64,000 bases of DNA from an uncultured Clostridia bacterium (GCA_947581635.1 CANPVE010000010.1:1-64000), one strand, 5' to 3'; counted from the stretch's first letter, positions 36,819 through 46,385 are shown. Numbers and translations are program-made. Notes: generated by a model from the sequence alone, not told the origin.

Positions 36819-37505
36819 TTACGCTTTAACGCTGTCGCTGATGAGAACAATGCCGCCCTTGGGGCCGGGAACAGCGCCTTTGATAGCGATAAGATTGTTT
36901 TCCACATCGATCTTGACAACCGTAAGATTCTGCACGGTTACTCTCTCGTTGCCGAGATGACCGGACATCTTCTTGCCTTTGAAAACTCTGGAAGGATCGG
37001 AGCAGGCGCCGATTGAACCGCCGTGGCGATGCACAGGGCCGGTACCGTGGCTCTCCTTAAGTCTGCCGAAGTTCCAGCGCTTGATAACGCCTGCCCAGCC
37101 TTTACCTTTGCTTGTACCGACGACGTCAACTTTGTCGCCTGTTGCAAAGGCATCTGCTTTGATGACGTCGCCGACGTTCATGCCGTCGATGGAATCAAAG
37201 CGAAACTCCCTGAGATACTTCTTGGGAGCGACGCCGTTCTTCTCAAAGTGACCAGCGGCAGCAAGTGTCATATTGCTGGGTTTGTTCTCAAACTTTTCGC
37301 TTCTGTCGCTCTTGGAGCCCTTCTTGTACTTGAGCTTTATGTCGCCAAAGCCCATCTGTACGGCGTTGTAGCCGTCTGTCTCGACAGTTTTCTTCTGTGC
37401 TATGACGCAGGGTCCTGCTTCGATTACCGTTACGGGAATCACATTACCCTTCTCGTCAAAGATTTGGGTCATGCCGAGCTTTTTGCCGATAATACCTTTC
37501 TGCAT
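36819..37505 (-). CDS. rplC: 50S ribosomal protein L3
   Basis: L3 is an early assembly protein close to the peptidyl-transferase centre. The protein of 228 residues opens [20 protein letters not shown] and has the [19 protein letters not shown] and [20 protein letters not shown] signatures. Confidence 0.98.
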   Translation of the reverse strand: MQKGIIGKKLGMTQIFDEKGNVIPVTVIEAGPCVIAQKKTVETDGYNAVQMGFGDIKLKYKKGSKSDRSEKFENKPSNMTLAAAGHFEKNGVAPKKYLREFRFDSIDGMNVGDVIKADAFATGDKVDVVGTSKGKGWAGVIKRWNFGRLKESHGTGPVHRHGGSIGACSDPSRVFKGKKMSGHLGNERVTVQNLTVVKIDVENNLIAIKGAVPGPKGGIVLISDSVKA

Positions 37506-37602
37506 TACTGTTTACCTCCTGGATAGGTTATTGGTTAAAGCGCGGGTATTGCGCGCTTCAACTTGACCTCGACTGCTGTTGGTTGGAACCGTTCGGAGCC
37601 GA

Positions 37603-37914
37603 TTACAGCTTGATTTCGATTTCAACGCCCGCAGGGAGCTCTAATCCCTTAAGAGCCTCCACAACCTTGTTGGAAGGTCTCAGGATGTCGATAAGACGCT
37701 TGTGGGTTCTGTACTCGAACTGCTCACGGCTGTCCTTGTACTTGTGAACCGCACGCAGAATCGTTACGACCTGCTTGTCGGTCGGGAGCGGAACCGGACC
37801 GGAAACCTGTGCGCCCTCGCGCTTTGCGGCGTCGACAATCTTCTGTGCCGCCTGGTCCGCGAGAGAGTGATCGTAGCTCTTGATTCTGATTCTGATTTTT
37901 TCTTTGACTGCCAT
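37603..37914 (-). CDS. rpsJ: 30S ribosomal protein S10
   Basis: S10 works in the 30S head and, as NusE, in transcription antitermination. The protein of 103 residues has [20 protein letters not shown] and the [20 protein letters not shown] segment. AGGAGG precedes ATG 37914. It is the first gene of the unit that runs to rplQ, behind a leader of about 430 nt. Confidence 0.98.
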   Translation of the reverse strand: MAVKEKIRIRIKSYDHSLADQAAQKIVDAAKREGAQVSGPVPLPTDKQVVTILRAVHKYKDSREQFEYRTHKRLIDILRPSNKVVEALKGLELPAGVEIEIKL

Positions 37915-38010
37915 AAAAAATCGCCTCCTGTTAATATTTGCGGCGGGCCGCTGCTCATGAATTACTCCGAACGCCTGAACACGCCTCCGGGTGTTTCATA
38001 CTCGGGCATT

Positions 38011-38068
38011 AAAAATCCGGGAAACCGTTCATACCTCCGTGGGTAAACGCGGATAAACGGCTTTCCGG
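38011..38068 (-). promoter_or_regulatory. Attenuator-like hairpin in the S10 leader
   Basis: On the minus strand CCGGAAAGCCGTT (38056-38068) pairs with AACGGTTTCCCGG (38017-38029), 12 of 13 pairs including one G:U, and is followed directly by ATTTTT (38011-38016). This looks like an intrinsic terminator about 100 bases before rpsJ. The loop holds a GGAGG-T-ATG start-like sequence. It is a candidate for feedback by a ribosomal protein such as L4. Confidence 0.6.
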
Positions 38069-38351
38069 GTCAGTGAATTCAGTGAAAACTCATAGCAAGC
38101 GTTGACGCGCAGTATCAACCGCAGTTTTTGCCGACGCATTGGGACGCCAAATCACCGCGCACGGACGGGCAAATCACTCAAATCTGCCGCAAGTCCGCAA
38201 ATCAACTGCGCACACTTTTTCGCCCGGTTTAAAATCGGACATACTCCACGGAAAAACCGCCCGCAAGGGACGCAACCTCCCGCTTCATCGCATATCTCAT
38301 GTGCAGTCGCTGCAATTTTTGAACGCGCCGTCGTTCGCAGCGCGCCTAAAC

Positions 38352-38380
38352 ATTATACCAAAGCGTGCCAATTACTGCAA
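38352..38380 (-). promoter_or_regulatory. Promoter of the S10-spc-alpha unit
   Basis: On the minus strand TTGCAG (38375-38380) and TATAAT (38352-38357) are spaced by 17 bp, with AT-rich sequence upstream of the -35 box (an UP-like stretch near 38390-38450). Confidence 0.78.
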
Positions 38381-38477
38381 GAGTTATTCAAAAATTTATA
38401 TGTAGAACTTTTGAAATATATTTTATTTATTTTTATCAATTTTACACAACAATAAGCGTATTTGCAAACTACGTGCT

Positions 38478-38930
38478 TCACAGTGGTTGATAGCCGTCGT
38501 AATCCAGCAGGCTCATAACCTCAATATAGTTGTAACGGCGGGTTTTATGGGCAATTGTGAGCCAATCAAAGAGCATAATAATACCGAAGCCGCCCAGGGT
38601 GAAAAGCTTCAGAAGTCCTATTCCGATGTCGCCCAGCAGCATACGGTCAATGCCCGACCAACCTAGTATTATTGAGATAAACTGCATATTGTAAACCCTG
38701 CGGCAGTTCAGCGATTGAATTGATTGCAGCCTGCGCAGCGAGCATTGCAGCATATTCGAGCGAAGCACAGGAATTTTGTCCCTCGGAAGATCGTTTTGGT
38801 TGAGCACAAGAAATCTGTCGGCAAGCGCGATTTTCTGATTGCGTATTGCCTCAAGCTCTTCGCGCTCGAGGCCGTCAGGATCTCGAGTTCTTCCCTCGTC
38901 CGAGCCAAAACCATAATTATTTTCCATCAT
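38478..38930 (-). CDS. TM2-domain membrane protein
   Basis: The protein of about 150 residues has a charged, cytosolic N-terminal part (about 1-80) and a C-terminal TM2 domain: two membrane helices around a short loop, IILGWSGIDRMLLGD and FTLGGFGIIMLFDWLTI. The function of TM2 proteins in bacteria is not known. ATG 38930 is preferred over ATG 38939, which lies too close to the AAAGGG site. It follows a DUF2752 gene by 48 bases, a pairing seen in many Firmicutes. Confidence 0.85.
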   Translation of the reverse strand: MMENNYGFGSDEGRTRDPDGLEREELEAIRNQKIALADRFLVLNQNDLPRDKIPVLRSNMLQCSLRRLQSIQSLNCRRVYNMQFISIILGWSGIDRMLLGDIGIGLLKLFTLGGFGIIMLFDWLTIAHKTRRYNYIEVMSLLDYDGYQPL

Positions 38931-38978
38931 AGCGTCCATCCCTTTCCAAAAAATACATTTGCAATCCCGCCGCTGTGC

Positions 38979-39377
38979 CTATGGAATTCCGAAAAACACT
39001 ATCCTTATCAGATAGGAAACTGCCGTAAAGCCCAGTCCCGCAAATATCACCGTGTCCTTGACCCTCATGCTGAGCCTGCTCAGAATCACCGTCTCGCGGT
39101 TTATCATGAAGAACACCGCAATCAGACAGGGTACGAGCGCGGGATTATTGCTCAACGAGCCGGCGATGTCGAGTCGAAGCAGACAGCCGAGCGCGCGCGA
39201 CATTCCGCAGCCGGCGCACGGTATCCCCGTGAAATGACGTATCGGGCAGAATATACCCGTCCTAACCATTAACGCCATGTATCCCAGCGCGGCGGCAAGC
39301 ATTGTCAAATTAAACACGGCGGCGTCTCTCCATTGCTGTTTTGTGTCTTTTTTGTCTGTTCTGTATTCTTTATCCAT
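38979..39377 (-). CDS. DUF2752 membrane protein
   Basis: The protein of 132 residues has three hydrophobic segments. The family signature is intact: CPIRHFTGIPCAGCGMSRAL, then a membrane helix. The cysteines in CPI and PCAGCG are highly conserved in DUF2752, and their role is unknown. ATG 39377 is chosen because GGAGG lies 11 bases before it. It is probably co-transcribed with the TM2 gene. Confidence 0.88.
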   Translation of the reverse strand: MDKEYRTDKKDTKQQWRDAAVFNLTMLAAALGYMALMVRTGIFCPIRHFTGIPCAGCGMSRALGCLLRLDIAGSLSNNPALVPCLIAVFFMINRETVILSRLSMRVKDTVIFAGLGFTAVSYLIRIVFFGIP

Positions 39378-39535
39378 AAAAAACATCGCCTCCGCGATAT
39401 TCCTTGTTTAAATTGTAGCATATTTTTCCCCGAACATCAATATGTCAGGGAAATATATTTTGGATTTAATGTCCCTGATGTGCATAATTTCGATGATAAT
39501 TGTGACTGAGGTGGGAAAAGGACAGTACAAAAATA

Positions 39536-39563
39536 TTGAATTCTCAGCTATAAATGATACAAT
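39536..39563 (+). promoter_or_regulatory. Promoter-like sequence before the LRR relic
   Basis: TTGAAT (39536-39541) and TACAAT (39558-39563) are spaced by 16 bp. It could drive the relic or read into ilvD, which has no closer candidate. Confidence 0.5.
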
Positions 39564-39602
39564 CTATTATGAAAGTAATTAAACAGAAAAAGTGGTGATT
39601 CT

Positions 39603-39782
39603 TTGTATAATTTCGCTTCACTTACATATGAAATAGCTTAAACGATTCCTGATAGCGTTATTTTTGTTGGTAGATATGCATTTGAAAATTGCGATTCGGA
39701 CTTAACCATATATGTCAAGGCGGGTTCGTATTGCGACACCTACGCTAAAAAGCACAATATTAAATTCGCCGCTTTTCAATGA
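39603..39782 (+). pseudogene. Relic of a BspA-like leucine-rich-repeat surface protein
   Basis: One frame reads LYNFASLTYEIA, stop (39639-39641), then TIPDSVIFVGRYAFENC and on to AGSYCDTYAKKHNIKF before a stop at 39780-39782. This matches the last unit of LRR_5/BspA-type repeats (SLTxITIPDSVxxIGxYAF, then AGSYAETYAKKHNIKF). Only this terminal unit remains, with an internal stop, so it is a degraded fragment. The main body of such a gene is absent. Confidence 0.7.
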
Positions 39783-39907
39783 AAAACATCAAATTAAATT
39801 TCTCCCATATCCGCCCGAATTATTGACAATTGAGGCGTTTGGATTTAAAATAATAAAAAATACGGCTGTGTGCCGATTATTTCAAAACCGAAAGAGGTAA
39901 TTTTGTT

Positions 39908-41569
39908 ATGAGAAGCGATATGCTCAAAGAGGGTCCTTCAAGGGCGCCTCACCGCTCATTGCTCAAGGCTCTGTCCATCACTGATTCCGAGATGAAGCGC
40001 CCGTTCGTCGCTGTGGTGAATTCCTACAGCGAATATATTCCCGGTCATATGCACCTGCGCGAGATAGGCGAGGCTGTAAAGGCGGGCGTGCGCAACGCGG
40101 GCGGCGTCCCCTTTGAATTCCAGACCATCGGCGTGTGCGACGGTCTGGCCATGAACCACCCCGGAATGAAGTACTCTCTCCCCTCACGCGAACTCATTGC
40201 GGATTCAATTGAAGTCATGCTCACCGCGCACCCCATGGACGCGGTTGTATTCATTCCGAACTGTGACAAAATAGTTCCCGGAATGCTGCTGGCCGCCTGC
40301 CGCATGAATATCCCCGCCATCTTCATCAGCGGCGGTCCCATGATGTCTGGCAAGTGCGACGACAACAAGTACGGACTTTCCGAAATGTTTGAAGCCGTGG
40401 GCAGCTATTCCGCCGGCAAGATAACCGCCGAAAAGCTTCTGGAGCTTGAAACCAAGGCCTGCCCCACCTGCGGCTCATGTTCGGGTATGTACACCGCCAA
40501 TTCCATGAACTGTCTGACCGAGGCAATCGGTATGTCCCTGCCCGGCACGGCAACCTGTCTGGCAGTATCCTCCAAACGCCGCCGTCTCGCCAAAATGGCG
40601 GGCGAAAGAGTGCTTGAGCTGCTCAAAGAAGACATCAAGCCCCTTGATATCATCACGCCCAAGTCGCTTGAAAACGCGCTCCGCTGCGAAATGGCGCTTG
40701 GCTGCTCCACCAACACAGTACTTCACCTCACGGCTATAGCGTACGAGGCGGGCTGCCCGATAAATATGGAGATAATCGACGAAATCAGCAAAACTACTCC
40801 CCAGATATGCAAGCTCAACCCCGCAGGTCAGATATTCATCGAGGATTTGGACGAGATGGGCGGCATTGAAGCAGTTTTGCATGAACTCAACAAGGGCGGC
40901 ATTATCAATACCGACTGCCTGACGGTTTCAGGTACGGTGGCCGAGAGAATTTCCGACGCCCCCGAAGCCGACGGCACCGTTATCCGCACGCTCGACAATC
41001 CTCACAGAAAAGACGGCGGCATAGCTGTTCTGCGAGGCAACATCGCCGTTGACGGCGCGGTCGTCAAGCAGGGCGCGGTTGCTCCCGAGATGATGCAGCA
41101 CCGCGGTCCCGCCAAGTGCTTCGACTGCGAAGAGGACGCAAGCGAAGCCATTCTCGGCGGCAAAATCGAGGCTGGCGACGTTGTGGTTATCCGCTACGAG
41201 GGTCCCAAGGGCGGACCCGGTATGCGCGAAATGCTCAATCCCACCGCTTCACTTGTTGGCATGGGTCTTGACAAATCCGTCGCCCTCATCACTGACGGAC
41301 GCTTCAGCGGCGCGACACGCGGCGCGGCCATCGGTCACGTATCCCCCGAGGCGGCCGCTGGCGGACTTATCGCCCTGATCCACGACGGCGATATGATCAA
41401 CGTCGATATCACCAACCGTACTCTCACGCTCGAAGTATCCGACGAGGAGATAGAGAAGCGCCGCGCGGAGTGGGTCGCGCCCGACAACAAGCTCAAAGGA
41501 TATCTGGCGCGTTACTACCAGCACGTAAGCAGCGGTTCGCAGGGCGCGGTATTCCTCAGAGACGAGTAA
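39908..41569 (+). CDS. ilvD: Dihydroxy-acid dehydratase
   Basis: This Fe-S enzyme dehydrates 2,3-dihydroxy acids to 2-oxo acids in Val, Leu and Ile synthesis. The protein of 553 residues has the cluster cysteines in [11 protein letters not shown] and [17 protein letters not shown], and the C-terminal swivelling domain with [20 protein letters not shown]. The start is ATG 39908 with AGAGG upstream. It stands alone, away from ilvE and without ilvBNC or leu genes in view. Confidence 0.97.
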   Translation: MRSDMLKEGPSRAPHRSLLKALSITDSEMKRPFVAVVNSYSEYIPGHMHLREIGEAVKAGVRNAGGVPFEFQTIGVCDGLAMNHPGMKYSLPSRELIADSIEVMLTAHPMDAVVFIPNCDKIVPGMLLAACRMNIPAIFISGGPMMSGKCDDNKYGLSEMFEAVGSYSAGKITAEKLLELETKACPTCGSCSGMYTANSMNCLTEAIGMSLPGTATCLAVSSKRRRLAKMAGERVLELLKEDIKPLDIITPKSLENALRCEMALGCSTNTVLHLTAIAYEAGCPINMEIIDEISKTTPQICKLNPAGQIFIEDLDEMGGIEAVLHELNKGGIINTDCLTVSGTVAERISDAPEADGTVIRTLDNPHRKDGGIAVLRGNIAVDGAVVKQGAVAPEMMQHRGPAKCFDCEEDASEAILGGKIEAGDVVVIRYEGPKGGPGMREMLNPTASLVGMGLDKSVALITDGRFSGATRGAAIGHVSPEAAAGGLIALIHDGDMINVDITNRTLTLEVSDEEIEKRRAEWVAPDNKLKGYLARYYQHVSSGSQGAVFLRDE

Positions 41570-41664
41570 TTCTTACATTAATCCACACGATGGTTAATTT
41601 TTATTGAGTCGCGTTTCTCCAAATTCGGCTCTAATTCAAAGTCTGACTTTACTTAATAAAAAAT

Positions 41665-41707
41665 ACACCCGATTGGGTTTGTCAATTTGACGTTCCCCAT
41701 CGGGTGT
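41665..41707 (+). terminator. Terminator of ilvD
   Basis: ACACCCGAT-T-GGG (41665-41677) pairs with CCC-C-ATCGGGTGT (41695-41707), a 12-bp stem with one mismatch. It is preceded by an A-run and followed by a T-run. Confidence 0.88.
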
Positions 41708-41753
41708 TTTTATTATAATTTTTCAATTTTGCAGCTTTAATTGTACCGCCAAC

Positions 41754-42093
41754 TTTTCCACCTGTTGTTGAAAATTATGTGGAAAACTGTGCGGAATTCT
41801 TATTCTTCCCTAAATTTCTACATTATTCTCATTAATTCCGGTGTTTTGTTTCAGTTTAACGACTGCTCAAAATTAAAAAATTACATTTTGTAAATTCGTA
41901 ATTCTTGGCATTTTTACGGGCGTGGACAAGTGTTGAATATTACAGATTATATTTAACCTGTTGAAAACTCTGTTGAAACTGGGGAAACCCTTGAAATTTA
42001 CTCCGTTTTTTACCAAATTTTGAATAATACAAGTTGTAATTCCACAGTTATCAACACTTTTAACAGAGTTTTCAACCAAATACTCGTGGAAAG
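41754..42093. promoter_or_regulatory. Cluster of DnaA-box-like 9-mers
   Basis: About ten sequences within two mismatches of TTATCCACA lie in 340 bp. The best are TGTGGAAAA (41778-41786, one mismatch on the reverse strand) and TTATCAACA (42048-42056, one mismatch). Others are TTTTCCACC 41754, TGTTGAAAA 41766 and 41959, CGTGGACAA 41921, TGTTGAATA 41931, TGTTGAAAC 41971, TTTTCAACC 42069 and CGTGGAAAG 42085. The region is AT-rich. No dnaA, dnaN, rpmH or rnpA lies nearby. Binding by DnaA is inference. Confidence 0.5.
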
Positions 42094-42270
42094 CTCAGCC
42101 AAAATATTTATTGACACTGTATTACAAATCGTAATTTTTTTGACACGGAGTATATATTGTGGCAGGCTGAGAAATAATATACAACGATACGAAGAAATAC
42201 AGTAAATACAGGAGATACAAGAAAATACAAAACACGACCATAGCCGTGACGAAAGGGAGAAGAGCCTATT

Positions 42271-42651
42271 ATGATAAAGGGAGTAAGCAGATACGCTGTT
42301 GAAATAGACAAGACCGACAGTCCGTTTTTCGAGAAAGTGATATGCTTTGTACGTCCACAGTACGCAGAGGGCAATTCGGTAGATCTGCACCGCGAGGCGG
42401 TGAGATTGGTCAACAATATCAGCTCGGGAGTAGAGGAAGCCCAAACGGGCACCCGTCATGTGCTCAGGGTACAGCCGCAGCAGTCCGAAAATTATCGCGT
42501 GAATTATCCGAATCCAACCGTCCAGCAGAGCAGAGTCAGTGGAACAAGAGCGGGAGGATCAAAACAACCGGTCCTGCCAAAATGGATACCGATGGTGTTG
42601 TCGGCAGGCGGCGGAGCGGCGGCGGCAATTTTGATTACCGCTTTGATATAA
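42271..42651 (+). CDS. Small tail-anchored membrane protein, unknown
   Basis: The protein of 126 residues is not recognised. Residues 1-60 look globular (MIKGVSRYAVEIDKTDSPFF, with FEKVICFVRP), 60-100 are a Gln/Asn/Ser-rich linker, and residues about 104-126 form a single C-terminal membrane helix (WIPMVLSAGGGAAAAILITA). The topology suggests a tail anchor with the domain in the cytosol. GGGAGA precedes ATG 42271. It lies just after the DnaA-box-like cluster and converges with the TauE-type genes. Confidence 0.65.
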   Translation: MIKGVSRYAVEIDKTDSPFFEKVICFVRPQYAEGNSVDLHREAVRLVNNISSGVEEAQTGTRHVLRVQPQQSENYRVNYPNPTVQQSRVSGTRAGGSKQPVLPKWIPMVLSAGGGAAAAILITALI

Positions 42652-42681
42652 CTTTTATTCCGATTTGGACAGCGGGACGGC

Positions 42682-43071
42682 TCAGCAGTTGTTACTCATT
42701 GCTCTCGGCCGCCAATTTATCGCAAAAAGCTCGCGTATTCCAAGCAATAAAAGAAAAATTCCAAAAATTTTTCCCATACCCCTGCCCCCAAGTCTGTCGC
42801 CCAGCATGAACCCCGCCAAGGCGAAGGGCAGTCCCCAGCATATCATCGGAATTACGATGTCCCACGGCACTCGCCCGCGCTTCTGGTGCATGAACAGCGC
42901 CGACAGCGCGCAGGGAATAAAAAATATCAGATTTATTCCCTGTGCGCTCAATTGCGGTATTCCCGCCATCAGCGTGAGATACATCAACAGTATGCTCCCG
43001 CCGCCCAGACCCATGGCTCCCGCCGCGCCTGCCAGCAGTCCCGCCACAATCGTAACGATGTATTCATTCAT
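42682..43071 (-). CDS. Half-size TauE/SafE-family transporter, second subunit
   Basis: The protein of 129 residues has four predicted membrane helices. It opens MNEYIVTIVAGLLAGAAGAM and keeps the Gly-rich GLGGGSILLMYL repeat motif of the TauE/SafE (TSUP) family. The full-length family has about 250 residues with two such halves, so this is one half, encoded separately. ATG 43071 lies behind a GGAAGGTG site. It follows another half-size gene by about 100 bases; the two probably form one transporter for a small anion or sulfur compound. Confidence 0.82.
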   Translation of the reverse strand: MNEYIVTIVAGLLAGAAGAMGLGGGSILLMYLTLMAGIPQLSAQGINLIFFIPCALSALFMHQKRGRVPWDIVIPMICWGLPFALAGFMLGDRLGGRGMGKIFGIFLLLLGIRELFAINWRPRAMSNNC

Positions 43072-43174
43072 ACTTAACACCTTCCCCATGTACGTATCGT
43101 AAACTATATAATAATGCTATAATCATCTGTTATCATACCAACTTGTATCAAAAAATCCGATATTATTAATCGCG

Positions 43175-43540
43175 CTATCGCATCAGCATTCGCACACCCG
43201 CCCATATGGCGAACACGCCGAAGATTTTGTGCAGCAGAGCGGGAGATATCCTGTTCATAAGCCATACGCCGCAGAATGCGCCAGCTATTCCTGCGGGAAT
43301 GTAAGGCAGCGCGTCGGATAACGTCACACGCCCGCCGTGCAGGTAAACCGCCGCGCTGAACAGGGACAGCGGAAGCATTACGGCAATCGAGCCGCTGTGC
43401 GCCTGCTTTGCGTCCGCGCCGCTGCCCTCCAGCACAGGCACGGCTATCATTCCGCCGCCTGCGCCAAGTAAGCCGTTGATAAAGCCCGTGAGCGCCCCGC
43501 CCAGAATAAGTTTTTTATCAAAAAGCCGCTTTATTTTCAT
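43175..43540 (-). CDS. Half-size TauE/SafE-family transporter, first subunit
   Basis: The protein of 121 residues has a basic start (MKIKRLFDKK) and four hydrophobic segments, with the family motif GFINGLLGAGGGMIAVPVL. It is the N-terminal-like half of a TSUP permease. Substrate is unknown; sulfite, sulfoacetate and similar anions are typical. No sulfur-metabolism gene lies next to it. Confidence 0.82.
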   Translation of the reverse strand: MKIKRLFDKKLILGGALTGFINGLLGAGGGMIAVPVLEGSGADAKQAHSGSIAVMLPLSLFSAAVYLHGGRVTLSDALPYIPAGIAGAFCGVWLMNRISPALLHKIFGVFAIWAGVRMLMR

Positions 43541-43685
43541 ACAAATCACCATACAATCAATTGACAGATAAATTCGTAACATATTGCAGATCTAATAATA
43601 GTTTCAGCAATTTGCCGGCGAGATATGTGTGGAAACAAAAGCAAAGGGTTGAATTTTTTGCTTTATTTTTAGATAAACAAAAAAT

Positions 43686-43725
43686 AAAAGCTCCCTCATC
43701 GGTACAACCCGACAAGGGAGCTTTT
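43686..43725 (-). terminator. Terminator of pnp
   Basis: AAAAGCTCCCT (43686-43696) pairs with AGGGAGCTTTT (43715-43725), with an inner TCGG/CCGA extension. On the minus strand it is followed by ATTTTTT. It lies 28 bases after the pnp stop. Confidence 0.9.
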
Positions 43726-43753
43726 GTTACATGGAATTTTGAATTACATAAAA

Positions 43754-46003
43754 TCAGTTGCGATAGCCGCTGCCGCCGCCGTTGTTGTTTCTCTTTGGAC
43801 GGTAGCCGCCGTCACGATATCCTCCCTCGTGGCGTGGGCGGCGTTCGCTGACCGTGTTTTCGGGGACAAGACCTTTGACCTTGATGAGAGCCTCACGGCG
43901 TGAGAGGTTGAGCCTGCCCTTCTCGTCAATGCCCTGAACCATAACTATCGTGCTGTCGCCGACATTCAGAACGTCTGTTACCTGCTCGGTACGCTTTACA
44001 TCGAGCTGGCTGATGTGTACAAGACCTTCCTTGCCGGGGGCGATCTCAACAAACGCGCCGAATTCCATGACTCTGGTGACGACGCCTTTGAATATTTCTC
44101 CGGGCTGAGGATCCTTGGCTATGATTTCGACTATCTCATAGGCGCGCTTGCAATTCTCGGCGTCTACACCACAGATGAACACCTTGCCGTCGTCGTCGAT
44201 GTCAATCTTAACGTCGCAGTCAGCGCAAATCTTTTGGATAACCTTGCCGCCGCTGCCGATCACCTCGCGGATCTTGTCAACAGGAATGGTAAGCGAGAGC
44301 ATTTTCGGAGCGTACTTGCTCAGTTCCTTGCGCGGTTCGGGGATAGCTTTAAGCATAATCTCATCGAGAATGAATATTCTCGCCTTGTGGGTCTTGACAA
44401 GGGCGTCCCAAACCATCTCTGGCGTAAGGCCGTCGATCTTCAAATCCATCTGAATGGCTGTGATACCCTCATGAGTGCCGCCAACCTTGAAGTCCATATC
44501 GCCGAAGAAGTCCTCAAGGCCCTGGATATCAACCATTGTCATCCAACGGTCGCCCTCGGTGATAAGTCCGCATGAGATACCCGCAACAGGGGCCTTAATC
44601 GGAACGCCTGCGTCCATCAGCGAGAGTGTGGAACCGCAGATGGAGCCTTGAGAGGTGGAGCCATTGGAGGAAAGCACTTCAGATACAACGCGTATCGCAT
44701 ACGGGAATTCCATCTCCGAGGGAATTACAGGGAGAAGCGCCCTCTCGGCAAGCGCCCCGTGACCAATCTCACGTCTGCCGGGGCCTCTGCTGGGCTTGGT
44801 TTCGCCCACCGAGTAGGAGGGGAAATTGTAGTGGTGCATATAGCGCTTGGATTCCTCTTCGTCAATGCCGTCGAGGGTCTGACTGTCGCTTATGGGTCCG
44901 AGCGTGGTTATCGAGAGCACTTGCGTCTGACCTCTGGTGAAAAGACCGGAACCGTGTACGCGAGGCAGCACGCCAACCTCGCTTGCGAGCGGGCGAATCT
45001 GGTTCATGCCGCGTCCGTCAACGCGCTTCTGCTCGTCAAGCAGCCAGCGGCGGACGACAAATTTCTGCGTCTTGTAGAGGCAGTCGTCGATTTTCGCCGC
45101 CTGATCGGGGTATATCTCGTCAAACTTCTCGTGAACTTTATCGTAAATAGGCTTCAAGCGCTCGTCGCGCACTCTCTTGTCGTCTGTATCAAGGGCAATT
45201 TTAATATCTTCAATCGCAAATTCCTTGACGGCCTCAAGCATATCCGCATCAGGTTCGTTGGAGGGATAGGAGAACTTCTCCTTGCCGATCTCCGCCTGAA
45301 TTCCCTTGATAAATTCTATGACGGCCTGATTGGCTTCGTGACCCGCCATAATGCCGTTGTACATTTCCTCATCGGTGACGATATCCGCGCCCGCCTCAAT
45401 CATAGGGATTTTCTTATCAGTTGAGGCAACGGTGACAGCCATTCTGCTCTTTTCGCGCTGCTCGACAGTGGGGTTAATCACATACTCGCCGTCAACCATG
45501 CCCACCGATACGGCGCTTATCGGGCCGTTCCACGGGATATCGGATATCGAAAGGGCAATTGACGTGCCTATCATAGCCGTGATTTCGGGGGAGCAGTCAG
45601 GATCGACGCTCATTACCGTGGCGACTATCGAGACGTCGTTGCGCATATCCTTTGGAAAGAGGGGGCGAATGGGGCGGTCAATAACGCGTGAAGCGAGTAT
45701 GGCCTTTTCGCTGGGACGTCCCTCGCGCTTCATAAAGGAGCCGGGTATCTTGCCGACAGAATAAAGCTTCTCCTCGAAGTCAACCGAGAGCGGGAAGAAG
45801 TCTATGCCGTCGCGGGGCTTTGCGGAAGCGGTGGCCGCCACATGAACGGTGGTCTCGCCATATTGCACCATGCAGGCTCCGTTGGCAAGCTGAGTTGTCT
45901 TGCCTGTCTTTACGACAAGCGGTCTGCCGGCAAGCTCGGTTTCATACACCCTGTAGGAATCGAACACCATGTGTTCGCCCGCAAATTCGAGAATCTGAGA
46001 CAT
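43754..46003 (-). CDS. pnp: Polyribonucleotide nucleotidyltransferase (PNPase)
   Basis: PNPase is a phosphate-dependent 3'-5' exoribonuclease that can also add tails. The protein of 749 residues has two RNase PH domains (about 1-210 and 330-545, joined by a helical linker), a KH domain with REVIGSGGKVIQKI, an S1 domain with GVVTRVMEFGAFVEI and GLVHISQL, and a Gly/Arg/Asn-rich tail. ATG 46003 is chosen because TGGAGG lies just before it; a longer in-frame start covers that site. It follows rpsO by 436 bases. Confidence 0.97.
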   Translation of the reverse strand: MSQILEFAGEHMVFDSYRVYETELAGRPLVVKTGKTTQLANGACMVQYGETTVHVAATASAKPRDGIDFFPLSVDFEEKLYSVGKIPGSFMKREGRPSEKAILASRVIDRPIRPLFPKDMRNDVSIVATVMSVDPDCSPEITAMIGTSIALSISDIPWNGPISAVSVGMVDGEYVINPTVEQREKSRMAVTVASTDKKIPMIEAGADIVTDEEMYNGIMAGHEANQAVIEFIKGIQAEIGKEKFSYPSNEPDADMLEAVKEFAIEDIKIALDTDDKRVRDERLKPIYDKVHEKFDEIYPDQAAKIDDCLYKTQKFVVRRWLLDEQKRVDGRGMNQIRPLASEVGVLPRVHGSGLFTRGQTQVLSITTLGPISDSQTLDGIDEEESKRYMHHYNFPSYSVGETKPSRGPGRREIGHGALAERALLPVIPSEMEFPYAIRVVSEVLSSNGSTSQGSICGSTLSLMDAGVPIKAPVAGISCGLITEGDRWMTMVDIQGLEDFFGDMDFKVGGTHEGITAIQMDLKIDGLTPEMVWDALVKTHKARIFILDEIMLKAIPEPRKELSKYAPKMLSLTIPVDKIREVIGSGGKVIQKICADCDVKIDIDDDGKVFICGVDAENCKRAYEIVEIIAKDPQPGEIFKGVVTRVMEFGAFVEIAPGKEGLVHISQLDVKRTEQVTDVLNVGDSTIVMVQGIDEKGRLNLSRREALIKVKGLVPENTVSERRPRHEGGYRDGGYRPKRNNNGGGSGYRN

Positions 46004-46335
46004 ATTTTTTAAACCTCCAAAAATATTGTAAAAATAATAATGAGAAATATATCGGAATGTCTGCAAATCCCCGAAAGCCGCCGTATGATAAATTGACTTA
46101 GCAACAAAACCGACTCTCAGAATTTTTGCCGCGCGTCTTTTAATACCTCAAATTATTTCAATATTTAAGATATTGCGCTTCTGAGCTTCCGTTTTACTGC
46201 TATGTCTCTTTATCCCGGAAACCTCCGACCGAACCTGCGGACATTGACCTAGCGGTTATACAATTGTACATTATCCGATTTAATTATATTATTGATTATA
46301 AATCACACATTATGAATTACAATAATTATCAGCAA

Positions 46336-46385
46336 GCAGGCGCAGAGGACTTCTTTAAAGCAATAAAAAAATTCTCTGCGCCTGC
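46336..46385 (-). other. Long hairpin between rpsO and pnp
   Basis: GCAGGCGCAGAG (46336-46347) and CTCTGCGCCTGC (46374-46385) form a perfect 12-bp stem with a 26-nt loop in the transcript between rpsO and pnp. No T-run follows on either strand, so it is more likely a processing or stability element than a terminator. In E. coli an RNase III hairpin sits in the same place; similarity of function is inference. Confidence 0.55.

Noticed and set aside
41754..42093. Calling this the chromosomal origin
   Set aside because: No dnaA, dnaN, rpmH or rnpA nearby, most boxes have two mismatches, and GC skew could not be computed; kept only as a box cluster.
46336..46385. Rho-independent terminator of rpsO
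   Set aside because: The stem is strong but no T-run follows on the minus strand.
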